From: SIG510 sp045540975
GTDB taxonomy: Bacteria > Bacillota > Clostridia > Oscillospirales > JAAYXM01
Reading direction: 5' to 3'
Assembly: GCA_045540975.1 (NCBI GenBank)
Contig: JAZQIE010000072.1
Location: 1 to 64,000 of the forward strand
Length of the DNA: 64,000 bases
The notes beneath the pieces are model-generated. The model was not told where the DNA came from, searched no databases, and worked only from the letters and a program-made list of their open reading frames with translations. Both the position numbers and the translations under genes were made by a program. Shown here in pieces: positions 36,473-45,448 of the stretch. Within the stretch, counting starts at the first letter, position 1. Every line of letters starts with the position of its first letter.

Positions 36473-37722
36473 TGAGTTACTTAGATGCAAAAGCGAAATA
36501 CGCCGCATACGGTGTGGATACCGATGCCGCAATCGAGACCTTGAAAACCGTGCCGCTCGCCCTGCATTGCTGGCAGGGGGATGATGTGCGCGGCTTTGAC
36601 ACCGACCCGACCAAGCCTCTCACGGGCGGGATTCAGACCACGGGCAACTACCCGGGGCGTGCGCGCACACCCGAAGAGCTGATGGCGGATATTGACCGAG
36701 TCATCGCGCTGGTGCCCGGGCAGGTCAAACTCAACCTGCACGCGAGCTACGCGATTTTCGACGAGGAAAACGGCGGTTGGGTGGACCGCGACAAATTAGA
36801 GCCCAAGCACTTCAAAAAATGGGTGGAATTTTGCAAAGCGCGTGGGTTGGGGTGCGATTTTAACCCCACCTTCTTCTCCCATCCCAAGTGCGACCCGCTC
36901 ACCTTATCAAGCCCCAACGAGGAGACGCGTAAATTCTGGGTGGATCACGGCAAAGCGTGTGTCCGCATCTCGCAGTATTTGGCGGAGGAGTTGGGTCAGC
37001 CGTGTGTCATGAATATTTGGATCGGAGACGGCTTTAAGGACATCCCTGCCGACCGCTTGGGTCCGAGAATGCGCTGCAAACAGTCGTTTGACGAAATCCT
37101 CTCCGAGCCGTTTGACCCGAAACTGGTCTATCCGTGCGCGGAATCCAAGGTATTCGGCATCGGTGTGGAGAGTTATACGGTGACAAGCGCGGAATGGTGC
37201 GTGAAATACGCGGCATCCCGTCCCGACTGCATCACACTTATGGACAACGGGCATTACCATCCCACCGAGGTGGTGTCCGACAAGCTCTCCGCGGTGCTGG
37301 CGTACGACGAAAAGGTCGCGCTCCACATCACACGCGGCGTGCGTTGGGACAGCGACCATGTGGTGCTGTTTGACGATGAGACCCGTGAGCTTTGCAAGGA
37401 AGTTGTCCGCTGCGGCATTGACCGCGTCTTTTTGGCGCTGGATTTCTTTGACGCCTCCATCAACCGTATCTCGGCATGGGTCAACGGCTTCCGCAACGTG
37501 CAAAAGGCGCTCTTGTATGCCCTCCTTGAGCCGAAGGAGGAACTCAAAGCCTTGCAGGATGAAGGCAATTTCACCAAGCTTATGGTACGTCTGGAAGAAG
37601 AAAAAACCATGCCCTTCGGCACGGTTTGGGAGGAATACTGCCGCCGCTGCGGTGCACCCGCAGACGGGGAGTGGTATTCGGATGTGGAAGCCTACGAAGA
37701 AGTGTTGAGAAAGAGAGGTTAG
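36472..37722 (+). CDS. rhaA: L-rhamnose isomerase
   Basis: A 416-aa TIM-barrel aldose-ketose isomerase converting L-rhamnose to L-rhamnulose. Family motifs: VPLALHCWQGDDVRGFD, GGIQTTGNYPG, LNLHASYA, NIWIGDGFKDIPADR, LMDNGHYHPTEVVSDK and HITRGVRWDSDHVV, which carry the two-metal site residues. The start overlaps the rhaB stop as TGATG, so the enzymes are translationally coupled. rhaD follows 4 nt later. Confidence 0.96.
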   Translation: MSYLDAKAKYAAYGVDTDAAIETLKTVPLALHCWQGDDVRGFDTDPTKPLTGGIQTTGNYPGRARTPEELMADIDRVIALVPGQVKLNLHASYAIFDEENGGWVDRDKLEPKHFKKWVEFCKARGLGCDFNPTFFSHPKCDPLTLSSPNEETRKFWVDHGKACVRISQYLAEELGQPCVMNIWIGDGFKDIPADRLGPRMRCKQSFDEILSEPFDPKLVYPCAESKVFGIGVESYTVTSAEWCVKYAASRPDCITLMDNGHYHPTEVVSDKLSAVLAYDEKVALHITRGVRWDSDHVVLFDDETRELCKEVVRCGIDRVFLALDFFDASINRISAWVNGFRNVQKALLYALLEPKEELKALQDEGNFTKLMVRLEEEKTMPFGTVWEEYCRRCGAPADGEWYSDVEAYEEVLRKRG

Positions 37723-37726
37723 GCGT

Positions 37727-38542
37727 ATGAAGGATATTTTAACCGCACCGTTTCTCACCGAGATGATGCGCACCACCGCAAATATGTACCGCTTGGGGTG
37801 GGATGAGAGAAACGGCGGCAACATCAGTTATCGCTTGAAGGAAGAGGAAGTTGCGGAGTACTTGGATGTGCAGGCTGTTTTGCGCACCATTCCGCTCGGA
37901 TTTGATGCGTCCCCGGTTTCGGGCGCGTACTTTTTGGTCACGGGCACGGGGAAATACTTCAAAAACGTGGAGTTTGACCCGTCGGGGAATTTGGGGCTTG
38001 TCCGCATTTCCGCAGACGGGAAAAATGCGGAATTGTTGTGGGGCTTCTCCGACGGCGGAAAATTCACATCCGAGTTTCCCGCGCATCTCATGAGCCACAT
38101 CGAGCGGCTTCGGGTCGACCCCGAAAACCGCGTTGTGATGCACACACACCCCACCTATACCCTTGCAATGAATTACATCCACGAGCTCGACGAAAAGAAA
38201 TTCACCCACACCTTGTGGGAGATGTGCACCGAGTGTATCGTGGTCTTCCCGGACGGTGTGGGTGTGCTTCCGTGGATGCTTTGCGGCACCAATGAAATCG
38301 GGGAAGCGACCGCGAAAAAGATGCGCGAATTCCGTGTGGTTGTTTGGGGGATGCACGGAATCTACGGCGCGGGAAAGTCCATGGACGAGGCGTTCGGACT
38401 CATCGAAACCGTGGAAAAAGCCGCGCAAATCTATGTCCTCACCGCACATATGCCGCGTATCAACACCATCCGCGACGAAGAACTCAAAACCCTTGCGGAG
38501 GCCTTCGGCGTTACCTATCGGAAGGATTTTCTGAATCTGTAA
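37727..38542 (+). CDS. rhaD: Rhamnulose-1-phosphate aldolase
   Basis: A 271-aa class II aldolase splitting L-rhamnulose-1-P into DHAP and L-lactaldehyde. Zinc ligands are in VVMHTHPTYTLAMNYI (two His) and VVWGMHGIYGAGK (third His); the phosphate-binding ERNGGNISYRL is near the N-terminus. It is last of rhaBAD. Its 3' end overlaps the convergent AraC gene by 32 bp with no terminator. No lactaldehyde reductase or rhamnose transporter follows. Confidence 0.94.
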   Translation: MKDILTAPFLTEMMRTTANMYRLGWDERNGGNISYRLKEEEVAEYLDVQAVLRTIPLGFDASPVSGAYFLVTGTGKYFKNVEFDPSGNLGLVRISADGKNAELLWGFSDGGKFTSEFPAHLMSHIERLRVDPENRVVMHTHPTYTLAMNYIHELDEKKFTHTLWEMCTECIVVFPDGVGVLPWMLCGTNEIGEATAKKMREFRVVVWGMHGIYGAGKSMDEAFGLIETVEKAAQIYVLTAHMPRINTIRDEELKTLAEAFGVTYRKDFLNL

Positions 38543-39302
38543 GCCTGCGCCAGGCACCCGGGGTCGTTCCCGTCACCGTCTTGAATTGGCGGATGAAATG
38601 ATACTGGTCGTGATAACCGAGCGCCTCAGCCACCGCAACCACCGAGAGGGAATCGTCGGAGAGTAAGAGGGATTTTGCATATCCCACACGCGCTTCGATG
38701 AGGTCCTGCATGGGTGAGGTGCCGAATGTGGATTTATAAACTGCGTGAAACCGCGAAGGGGAGAGCGATGCAAGCTCCGCCATTTTCTCCACCGTCCAAT
38801 TCCATTCCGGACGGGAGAGAACAGCCTTTCGTACATCGCGCAGTTTTTTTCTGCCCTGTGTCACGGGTAAAGACTCTTTTTTGAGCGCGCGAGAGAATTT
38901 GATGAGAAACTCCTCCACATACCCTGCCATCAGCTCGGTCTTATGCGGTCGGTCGGAAAAGTATTCCATCTCGATTGCGGAGAAAATTCTGGAAATGAAT
39001 TCGGGGTTTTCGGGGTACAGCAGGCAGTTGCACGGGATTTCGTATCGGTCAAGGAGTGGTGCAAGCGCGTGGTCGGTATGCATCCAGTTGTGGACAACAT
39101 CCTGCGAGGAGCGAAACCATTGCGGTACCGTGGGCTCGTAGAAGATGCAGGCACCGGGGCGCGCGTGGACGGTCTCAGCCCCGAATTTGAACTCGGCGGA
39201 ATCGAAAAAATGCAAAAAGGTATAATACGCAAGCCCGCTCGGACGAGAGATGAAAAACCCCGCCTTTTCGGGCCAATCGTGGCGCACACTGTGAATTTGC
39301 AT
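38511..39302 (-). CDS. AraC-family transcriptional regulator
   Basis: A 263-aa regulator with a cupin-like sensor domain (about 10-120; EFKFGAETVHARPGACIFYEPTVPQWF) and two HTH motifs (about 165-255; WTVEKMAELASLSPSRFHAVYKSTFG, then VVAVAEALGYHDQYHFIRQFK). It is divergent from a GH2 hydrolase gene, the likely target, and convergent with rhaD. The ATG at 39302 follows GAGGTGA. The ligand is not known. Confidence 0.88.
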   Translation of the reverse strand: MQIHSVRHDWPEKAGFFISRPSGLAYYTFLHFFDSAEFKFGAETVHARPGACIFYEPTVPQWFRSSQDVVHNWMHTDHALAPLLDRYEIPCNCLLYPENPEFISRIFSAIEMEYFSDRPHKTELMAGYVEEFLIKFSRALKKESLPVTQGRKKLRDVRKAVLSRPEWNWTVEKMAELASLSPSRFHAVYKSTFGTSPMQDLIEARVGYAKSLLLSDDSLSVVAVAEALGYHDQYHFIRQFKTVTGTTPGAWRRLTDSENPSDR

Positions 39303-39319
39303 GAAATCACCTCGTTTGT

Positions 39320-39348
39320 ATTGTAATGCGAACAGTAGGATATGTCAA
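39320..39348 (-). promoter_or_regulatory. Promoter of the AraC gene at 38511-39302
   Basis: On the minus strand TTGACA (39348-39343), 17 bp, TACAAT (39325-39320). The opposite-strand gene has only TACAAT at 39392-39397 with no good -35, as expected for an activator-dependent GH2 promoter. Confidence 0.8.
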
Positions 39349-39418
39349 TTATAAAAGAAAAAACGGCATTTATTTTCAATGCTCCTGCGGTTACAATGAA
39401 GAAAAGGAGTGATACAAA

Positions 39419-41116
39419 ATGCAAATTCCGAGACCCGAACATCCGCGCCCACAGTTTGAGCGCGAGAATTGGATGAACTTAAACGGAACCTGGCAGTTTG
39501 AAATCGACAACGGCAGAAGCGGTGAGGAACGGAAGTTAAACATGGTGGGAACTCCGCTTGCCGCCTCGATTGTGGTGCCGTTTTGTCCGGAAAGCAAACT
39601 CTCGGGAATCGGGCATACCGACTTTATCAGCGGTGTCTGGTACAAGCGCACCGTAACCGTGCCGAAGCACACGGGCCGTGTCTTTTTGCATTTCGGTGCG
39701 GTGGATTACCACACCAAGGCATTTGTAAACGGTGTTCCCGTGGGCGAACACGTGGGCGGTTATGTGTCCTTCCGATTTGACATTACCGACGCGCTTGTGT
39801 GCGGTAAAAACGAGATTACGGTCTACGCGGAGGACGATACCCGCGACCCGATGATTCCGTCGGGCAAGCAATCCTCCCGCTATGAATCCTACGGCTGTTT
39901 TTACACCCGTACCACCGGGATTTGGCAAACCGTGTGGATGGAATTTGTCCCCGAAACCCGCATTGAGCGCGTGGAATATTACCCGAATGTTGCGGACGGC
40001 AGCGTGACCGTGCGCGCATTTCTGTACGGGGAGGGCGACCTCTCCTGCGAGATTTCCTATGAAGGGAAAGAGGTGGGATGTCACGAGATGAAATGTGCGG
40101 TGGGCGTTGTGTCCTTTACCGTGCCGCTTTCAGAGACCCATCTTTGGGAAGTGGGGCATGGGCGACTTTACGATGTGAAATTCACCTTTGGGGAAGACAC
40201 GGTCAAGAGTTATTTCGGACTTCGCGAAGTGCGAATGGACGGATACAAATTCCTCTTAAACGGCAAATCCGTGTTCCAGCGTCTGGTACTCGACCAAGGC
40301 TTCTATCCGGAGGGGATTTATACCGCGCCGACCGATGCTGACCTCCGCCGCGACATTGAACTCTCGCTTGCGGTTGGCTTTAACGGTGCGCGGCTTCATG
40401 AGAAGGTCTTTGAAGAGCGATTCTTGTACCACGCCGATCGTATGGGATATTTGGTGTGGGGTGAGTATCCCGACTGGGGGCTTGACCACAGCAGTTTGGA
40501 GAATGTCTACGTGCTGCTTCCCGAGTGGATGGCGGAAATCGAGCGGGATTTCAACCATCCTGCAATCATCGGCTGGTGTCCGCGCAACGAAACCTGGGAC
40601 TACCACGGCAGGCCGCAGTTGGGGCATAGCATCGCGCTTGTTTATGATGTGACCAAGGCGGTCGACCCCACCCGTCCGTGTATCGATACAAGCGGCAACT
40701 ACCATGTCAAAACCGATATTTTCTGTGTGCATGACTATGACCAGAACCCGACCACCTTCAAGGAGCACTACGATAAGCTCATGACAGACGGCGAGCTCTT
40801 CAACAACTTCCCCGCACGTCAGACCTACAACGGCGAGGCGACCTTCCTGAGCGAATACGGCGGAATCGCGTGGAATTTAAATGAAAGCGGTTGGGGATAC
40901 GGCGAAGGTCCGAAGACACTTGAGGAATTCTACGAGCGGTTTGCGGGGCTGACCGATGTGCTGCTCGACAATCATCGGATGTTTGGCTTGTGCTACACCC
41001 AACTCACCGATGTGGAGCAGGAGCAAAACGGTCTTTACACGTATGACCGCAGACCCAAGTTTGACTGTGCGCGCCTGCACGCGGTCATGAGCCGCAAAGC
41101 CGCAATTGAAGACTAA
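39419..41116 (+). CDS. Glycoside hydrolase family 2 enzyme, short form
   Basis: A 565-aa intracellular GH2 enzyme (beta-galactosidase/glucuronidase-like). The N-terminal jelly-roll sugar-binding domain (1-170) has WYKRTVTVPKHTGRVFLHFGAVDYHTKAFVNG. An immunoglobulin-like domain (175-265) precedes the TIM barrel (270-565). The catalytic acid/base is E391 (CPRNETWD) and the nucleophile E479 (FLSEYGG). No signal peptide and no C-terminal extra domains. AGGAGTG precedes the ATG. It is divergent from an AraC gene and near rhaBAD, so a plant or mucin glycoside carrying such sugars is a possible substrate. Confidence 0.9.
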   Translation: MQIPRPEHPRPQFERENWMNLNGTWQFEIDNGRSGEERKLNMVGTPLAASIVVPFCPESKLSGIGHTDFISGVWYKRTVTVPKHTGRVFLHFGAVDYHTKAFVNGVPVGEHVGGYVSFRFDITDALVCGKNEITVYAEDDTRDPMIPSGKQSSRYESYGCFYTRTTGIWQTVWMEFVPETRIERVEYYPNVADGSVTVRAFLYGEGDLSCEISYEGKEVGCHEMKCAVGVVSFTVPLSETHLWEVGHGRLYDVKFTFGEDTVKSYFGLREVRMDGYKFLLNGKSVFQRLVLDQGFYPEGIYTAPTDADLRRDIELSLAVGFNGARLHEKVFEERFLYHADRMGYLVWGEYPDWGLDHSSLENVYVLLPEWMAEIERDFNHPAIIGWCPRNETWDYHGRPQLGHSIALVYDVTKAVDPTRPCIDTSGNYHVKTDIFCVHDYDQNPTTFKEHYDKLMTDGELFNNFPARQTYNGEATFLSEYGGIAWNLNESGWGYGEGPKTLEEFYERFAGLTDVLLDNHRMFGLCYTQLTDVEQEQNGLYTYDRRPKFDCARLHAVMSRKAAIED

Positions 41117-41120
41117 AAAA

Positions 41121-41160
41121 ACACTCGACTAAGGCCAACCGCCTTAGTCGAGTGTTTTTT
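41121..41160. terminator. Bidirectional terminator
   Basis: A 15-bp perfect stem (ACACTCGACTAAGGC and complement, CAACC loop) with A7 left and T6 right, between the GH2 gene and the convergent membrane protein. Confidence 0.9.
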
Positions 41161-41950
41161 CTTGTACAATCTCTTTTTTCTTCCACAACTCTCTCATCGC
41201 AAACGGGATGAAGAGGATTAAAAATCCGAGGGTGAGAGATTCAAGCGGAGAAAGGTCAAAAATCGCGTTTGTTTTTGGGAAGACCAGTGCAAGTCCGTGT
41301 CCCAAAAGTTCACACATCGAGAAGAACACGGAGAGCGCGCCGCTCAAGGTGGCAAGACGGAGCTTGTTTTTCCCGAAGATGCAGCCTGTGAGCGCGTAGA
41401 AGAAGAGCACCGCGCAAACCACCGCAAAGAGCAGATAGGAATAATCGAGCAGGATGGGGTCCGCCACACGGTCACGGTAAATTAGAATCAGTGTGTAGGA
41501 AATCCAAAGCGCGGGTGCGACCGCAAAGACCGCGTAAGTTCCGCCGCTTGACGGCGCAAATCCGTTTTTGCAAAGTCCCAAAACCGCGATTGCCGCATAA
41601 AGCGAGAAGAGCGCCTGAATCAGATTGGTCATGGAGAATTCCCGCATGACCCCGTAATACACCTGAAAGCCCGCCGAAGCAACCAGAATGAGGGCACACA
41701 GAATGCCGACAAACGGAAGGAGTGAGGCGGTGGGGCGTTCCTCCTTCGCATCGCGGATGAAAAACGCGAGTACGGAAAGCAGCAAAAAGGTCACACCGCT
41801 TAAGATCATCAGTGCGGGGGTGGCGGCGAGGTCGCCGACATACAGCCCGGTCTTCGGGTCAAACGAGTAGGCAAGTTCGGTTGCGCGCATAAGTGCGGCG
41901 CACAGACCCAAAAACAGCGGCAGCAGGACAAACGAAAGAGTTCGTTTCAT
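41144..41950 (-). CDS. Polytopic membrane protein of unknown function
   Basis: A 268-aa protein with about eight hydrophobic helices (first at about 5-25, last at about 235-255) and a basic, lysine-rich C-terminus. I do not recognise the family. The start at 41950 (MKRTLSFVLLPLF) follows AAAGGAGTG; the upstream in-frame extension overlaps the citrate synthase gene. It lies 13 nt after citrate synthase and is probably co-transcribed, but no functional link is evident. Confidence 0.7.
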   Translation of the reverse strand: MKRTLSFVLLPLFLGLCAALMRATELAYSFDPKTGLYVGDLAATPALMILSGVTFLLLSVLAFFIRDAKEERPTASLLPFVGILCALILVASAGFQVYYGVMREFSMTNLIQALFSLYAAIAVLGLCKNGFAPSSGGTYAVFAVAPALWISYTLILIYRDRVADPILLDYSYLLFAVVCAVLFFYALTGCIFGKNKLRLATLSGALSVFFSMCELLGHGLALVFPKTNAIFDLSPLESLTLGFLILFIPFAMRELWKKKEIVQEKTLD

Positions 41951-41963
41951 GGAAAACACTCCT

Positions 41964-43331
41964 TTAAGCGCGCTCGGAGAGCGGAATATACTCGCTGACC
42001 GGAGAGAGCGACTTGTATGCGGGACGGATGATACGTCCGCCGGTGGTGGCTTCTTCGATACGGTGTGCACACCAGCCGACCATACGTGCAATCGCAAAAA
42101 TCGGAGTGTAGAGATCTTTCGGAATGTTGAGCATCTCGTAAATCAAACCCGAGTACAAATCCACATTCGCGCAGAGCGGCTTGTCGCTGCCCTTTTCCTC
42201 TAAGAATACCTTGGGGGTCAGGCGCTCAACCGATTCGATGAGCTCGAAACGGTCGATAAAGCCGGTCTTTTTGGCGAGGTTGCGCGCATAATCCTTGAGG
42301 AGTACCGCACGCGGGTCGGAGAGGGTGTAAATCGCGTGACCCATGCCGTAAATCTTACCGCTTTGGTCACCCACCTCGCGACGGAGGATGCGGCGCAGGT
42401 AATTTGCGACCTGCTCATCATCCTTCCAGTCGGAAACATTCGCCTCAATATCCGCAAGCATATTGCAAACGCGCAGGTTTGCACCGCCGTGGAGCGGGCC
42501 TTTGAGCGAGCCGAGTGCCGCGCCGATTGCGGAATAGGTATCGGTGCCGGACGAGGAGAGCACACGGCAGGAGAATGCCGAGTTGTTTCCGCCGCCGTGC
42601 TCTGCGTGCAGAATCAGGCAGAGGTCGAGCAGTCTCGCTTCCTCCTGGGTATATTTTTTATCCTTGCGGATGCAATAGAGCAGGGTTTCCGCGGTGGAGA
42701 GACCTGCGGGCGGAATGTGCAGGTACATACTCTTGTTTTCGAAATAATGGCGTTTGACCTGATACGCCTGCGCCGCGATAATCGGCATCTGCGCAATGAG
42801 AGCGATGGACTGGCGGAGCATATTCTCCAAAGAGCAATCGTCCGGGTCATCGTCATACGAGTACATGACAAGGACAGAGCGCGCCAACTTATTCATGATA
42901 TTCGAAGAGGGCGCCTTGATAATCATATCCTCGGTGAAATTTTTGGGCAACTCGCGGTGCTCATGCAGCAGATTCTGGAAGATTTCCAGCTGCTCACGGG
43001 TGGGAAGCTGACCGAAGAGGATGAGGTACGCGGCTTCTTCATAACCGAAGCGTTCATCCTCCAAAACACCGTGCACCAAGTCCTTTACGTTGATTCCGCG
43101 GTAGAAAAGCTCGCCCTCCAACGGATGGCGCTCGTTATCAATCATGGTATAACCGCGCACGTTACCGATTTGGGTCAGACCGCAAAGGACACCTGTGCCG
43201 TCCGCGTTGCGCAGACCGCGGCAAACGCGCAGGCGCGAGTACGCCTCGGTCGGGATGTGGTTATGTTTTTTGAATTCGTCGCATAAACTGGCAATAACCA
43301 AGTTTGACTTTGCAGCATTGAGTTCAGACAT
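41964..43331 (-). CDS. gltA: Citrate synthase
   Basis: A 455-aa type II-like citrate synthase joining oxaloacetate and acetyl-CoA. Motifs include the catalytic histidines in LHAEHGGGNNSAF and KIYGMGHAIYTLSDPRA, the region GPLHGGANLRV, and the C-terminal GWCAHRIEEA with the arginine of the substrate site. The N-terminal extension of about 40 aa is common in clostridial forms. AGGAGG precedes the ATG. No aconitase or isocitrate dehydrogenase is adjacent; it probably supplies glutamate. Confidence 0.95.
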   Translation of the reverse strand: MSELNAAKSNLVIASLCDEFKKHNHIPTEAYSRLRVCRGLRNADGTGVLCGLTQIGNVRGYTMIDNERHPLEGELFYRGINVKDLVHGVLEDERFGYEEAAYLILFGQLPTREQLEIFQNLLHEHRELPKNFTEDMIIKAPSSNIMNKLARSVLVMYSYDDDPDDCSLENMLRQSIALIAQMPIIAAQAYQVKRHYFENKSMYLHIPPAGLSTAETLLYCIRKDKKYTQEEARLLDLCLILHAEHGGGNNSAFSCRVLSSSGTDTYSAIGAALGSLKGPLHGGANLRVCNMLADIEANVSDWKDDEQVANYLRRILRREVGDQSGKIYGMGHAIYTLSDPRAVLLKDYARNLAKKTGFIDRFELIESVERLTPKVFLEEKGSDKPLCANVDLYSGLIYEMLNIPKDLYTPIFAIARMVGWCAHRIEEATTGGRIIRPAYKSLSPVSEYIPLSERA

Positions 43332-43365
43332 GCTGTAGTCCTCCTTGTATGGGATAGTTAGTTCT

Positions 43366-43394
43366 ATTCTACCTCATTTTCGCAAAATAGTCAA
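43366..43394 (-). promoter_or_regulatory. Promoter of citrate synthase
   Basis: On the minus strand TTGACT (43394-43389), 17 bp, TAGAAT (43371-43366). Confidence 0.8.
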
Positions 43395-43416
43395 ATCTTA
43401 GAACGAAGGTGTTACA

Positions 43417-44385
43417 ATGAAACGTTTTTTTCTTCTTTGCGGCGTGCTTTGGTGTGCGGTTTTCCTCCTCCCTCTCTTCACTCCGCACGACGGGGAGACC
43501 CTGCTTTCCGCACCGATTGAGGAGGCGGAGGTGGATCGGGAAACCGAAATCACACTCCTAACCGACGGTGCGGTGGTGACCTTGCCGCTGGACGAATATC
43601 TCGCGGGTGTGGTCGCGGCGGAAATGCCTGCCCTGTTCCCCGAAGAAGCACTCAAAGCACAGGCGGTTGCGGCGCGGACATATACCATGAAGCGCGCGAG
43701 CGAAACCCCGGATTCCTCCCACAAAGGTGCAATGGTGTGTGATGACCCCAACCATTGCAAGGCGTACAATCCGATTTCCCAATTCGTTGCGAATTGGGGG
43801 GCGAGCGGAGGCGATTACGAGGAAAAAATCAAAGCCGCGGTGGAGGAAACCGACGGCGAGATTCTGCTCTATGAAGGCGCACCGATCAGCGCGGTGTTCC
43901 ATTCCTCCTCCGCGAAAAGAACCGAGGCGGCGGCAGACGTGTGGGGGCGCGATGTCCCGTATCTGCAAAGTGTGGAGAGTGTGGGGGATGCGGAAGCGCC
44001 AAACTACGAGAGTACGGTGGCGGTCCCGATTGAAACCTTCAAGCAAACCGTCCGCGCTACATACAGCGGTGCGGATTTCACCGCGCATCCGCTGTTTGGG
44101 GATGCGGTGCGAAGTGATGCGGGCGGCGTGAAGACCATCCCGGTGGGGGGTGTGAATATTACAGGGCGCGAGCTTCGGGTATTGTTTGGACTCCGCTCCG
44201 CGAATTTCACGGTCACACAAGAGGGAGAGGATGTGGTATTCCGCACGGTGGGGTACGGTCACGGTGTGGGGATGAGCCAATACGGTGCGCGCGGTCTCGC
44301 GCTGCAGGGGATGGAGTACCGCGAGATTCTCGCGCACTATTACAGCGGCACACAGCTTGGAAAAATCGAAAAAAAAGAAGCATGA
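43417..44385 (+). CDS. spoIID: Stage II sporulation protein D (SpoIID) family protein
   Basis: A 322-aa SpoIID/LytB-type lytic transglycosylase with an N-terminal membrane anchor or signal (MKRFFLLCGVLWCAVFLLPLF). The core VTLPLDEYLAGVVAAEMPA holds the catalytic glutamate. QAVAARTYTMKRA, CDDPNHCKAY, VFHSSSAKRTEAAADVWG and the C-terminal GYGHGVGMSQYGARGLA complete the family pattern. In sporulating Firmicutes it degrades septal peptidoglycan during engulfment. No spoIIQ or spoIIID is nearby. Its start lies close to the divergent citrate synthase promoter; a sporulation sigma site is not evident. Confidence 0.9.
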   Translation: MKRFFLLCGVLWCAVFLLPLFTPHDGETLLSAPIEEAEVDRETEITLLTDGAVVTLPLDEYLAGVVAAEMPALFPEEALKAQAVAARTYTMKRASETPDSSHKGAMVCDDPNHCKAYNPISQFVANWGASGGDYEEKIKAAVEETDGEILLYEGAPISAVFHSSSAKRTEAAADVWGRDVPYLQSVESVGDAEAPNYESTVAVPIETFKQTVRATYSGADFTAHPLFGDAVRSDAGGVKTIPVGGVNITGRELRVLFGLRSANFTVTQEGEDVVFRTVGYGHGVGMSQYGARGLALQGMEYREILAHYYSGTQLGKIEKKEA

Positions 44386-44407
44386 GAAATTCTCATGCTT
44401 CTTTATT
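44372..44407. terminator. Bidirectional terminator at spoIID/rpsR ends
   Basis: A 14-bp perfect stem (AAGAAGCATGAGAA and complement, 1-nt centre) with A and T runs. It contains the spoIID stop codon and stands just beyond the rpsR stop. Confidence 0.83.
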
Positions 44408-44412
44408 CTGCA

Positions 44413-44640
44413 TTAGTCGGTAACGTACGGGAGCAGAGCGATGTGACGTGCACGCTTGATAGCGATGGTCAACTGACGCTGATGCTCAGCACAAACACCG
44501 GTCATTCTGCGCGGCAGGATCTTGGAACGATCGGAAAGATAACGGCGCAGCTTTGCGGTATCCTTATAATCGATCTGGCCAACCTTATCAACGCAGAAAG
44601 AGCAAACCTTTTTGCGCTTACGAGCTCTATTACGATCCAT
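44413..44640 (-). CDS. rpsR: 30S ribosomal protein S18, zinc-binding type
   Basis: A 75-aa basic S18: [16 protein letters not shown]...[44 protein letters not shown]13 and C16 with the later Cys and His form the zinc ribbon of the C+ version. GGAGGATTCC precedes the ATG. Last gene of rpsF-ssb-rpsR. Confidence 0.96.
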   Translation of the reverse strand: MDRNRARKRKKVCSFCVDKVGQIDYKDTAKLRRYLSDRSKILPRRMTGVCAEHQRQLTIAIKRARHIALLPYVTD

Positions 44641-44668
44641 TACGGAATCCTCCTTTTATAAGATAGGG

Positions 44669-45133
44669 TTAGAACGGCAGGTCTTCGTCCCCATCCAGCA
44701 GCTCTTCAAACTGAGAAGCGGCAGGAGCGGGAGCGGTACGCGGAGCGGTCGGCGCCGCGGTGCCGTAACCAAAGTTGTCCGCAGCGGGAGCACCGCCTGC
44801 GGAATCGCGCTTCGACTCTGCGAAGAAGCACTCATCGGCAACCACTTCGTAAGTGGTACGGTTGTTGCCGTCTTTGTCGGTCCAACTACGCACCTGAATG
44901 CGGCCGGAAACCACAACCAACTGACCCTTGCGGAACCACTTGGATACAAACTCTGCGGTGTTGCGCCATGCAACGATGTTGATGAAATCAACCGTCTGCT
45001 GGCCTTCCGCAGCGTTTTTGGAGTACCCACGGTCAACCGCGAGCGAGAAGGTTGCGACCGGGACATTGGACTGTGTGTGACGAAGTTCGGGGTCACGGGT
45101 GAGGCGACCCATCAGGATTGCTTTGTTCAACAT
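44669..45133 (-). CDS. ssb: Single-stranded DNA-binding protein
   Basis: A 154-aa SSB with an OB fold (1-110; MLNKAILMGRLTRDPELRHTQ, INIVAWRNTAEFVSKWFRKG) and a disordered Ala/Pro/Gly-rich linker. The acidic partner-binding tip DGDEDLPF matches the usual DDDLPF ending. AGGAGGG precedes the ATG. It lies between the two ribosomal genes, a standard arrangement. Confidence 0.96.
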   Translation of the reverse strand: MLNKAILMGRLTRDPELRHTQSNVPVATFSLAVDRGYSKNAAEGQQTVDFINIVAWRNTAEFVSKWFRKGQLVVVSGRIQVRSWTDKDGNNRTTYEVVADECFFAESKRDSAGGAPAADNFGYGTAAPTAPRTAPAPAASQFEELLDGDEDLPF

Positions 45134-45145
45134 GAAAAGCCCTCC

Positions 45146-45448
45146 TTACTTGACATCGTCCTGGCAGACGATGATGGAACGCATAACGCCTTCCGTGATC
45201 TTGTAAACGCGGTCGAGTTCAGCCGGGAATGCCGGGCTGCCTTCAAACTCGATGAAGACGTAGTAGCCTTCCGGTTTGTCGTTGATCGCGTATGCGAGAC
45301 GGCGCTTACCCCACTCATCGATGTTGGTGAGGGTTGCGTTTGCCTCAACCAGAGCCTTGAACTTTGCAACAAGTTCAGCAATGGCAGTTTCTCCCAGATC
45401 AAGGTCCAGGATCATGATGGTCTCGTACTTTGCAGTGATTTTTGCCAT
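45146..45448 (-). CDS. rpsF: 30S ribosomal protein S6
   Basis: A 100-aa S6 starting MAKITAKYETIMILDLDLGE with the central NIDEWGKRRLAYAINDKPEGYYVFIEFE. It pairs with S18 on the 30S platform. AAAGGAGGTGT precedes the ATG. It is first in the rpsF-ssb-rpsR operon, behind a short structured leader. Confidence 0.96.
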   Translation of the reverse strand: MAKITAKYETIMILDLDLGETAIAELVAKFKALVEANATLTNIDEWGKRRLAYAINDKPEGYYVFIEFEGSPAFPAELDRVYKITEGVMRSIIVCQDDVK

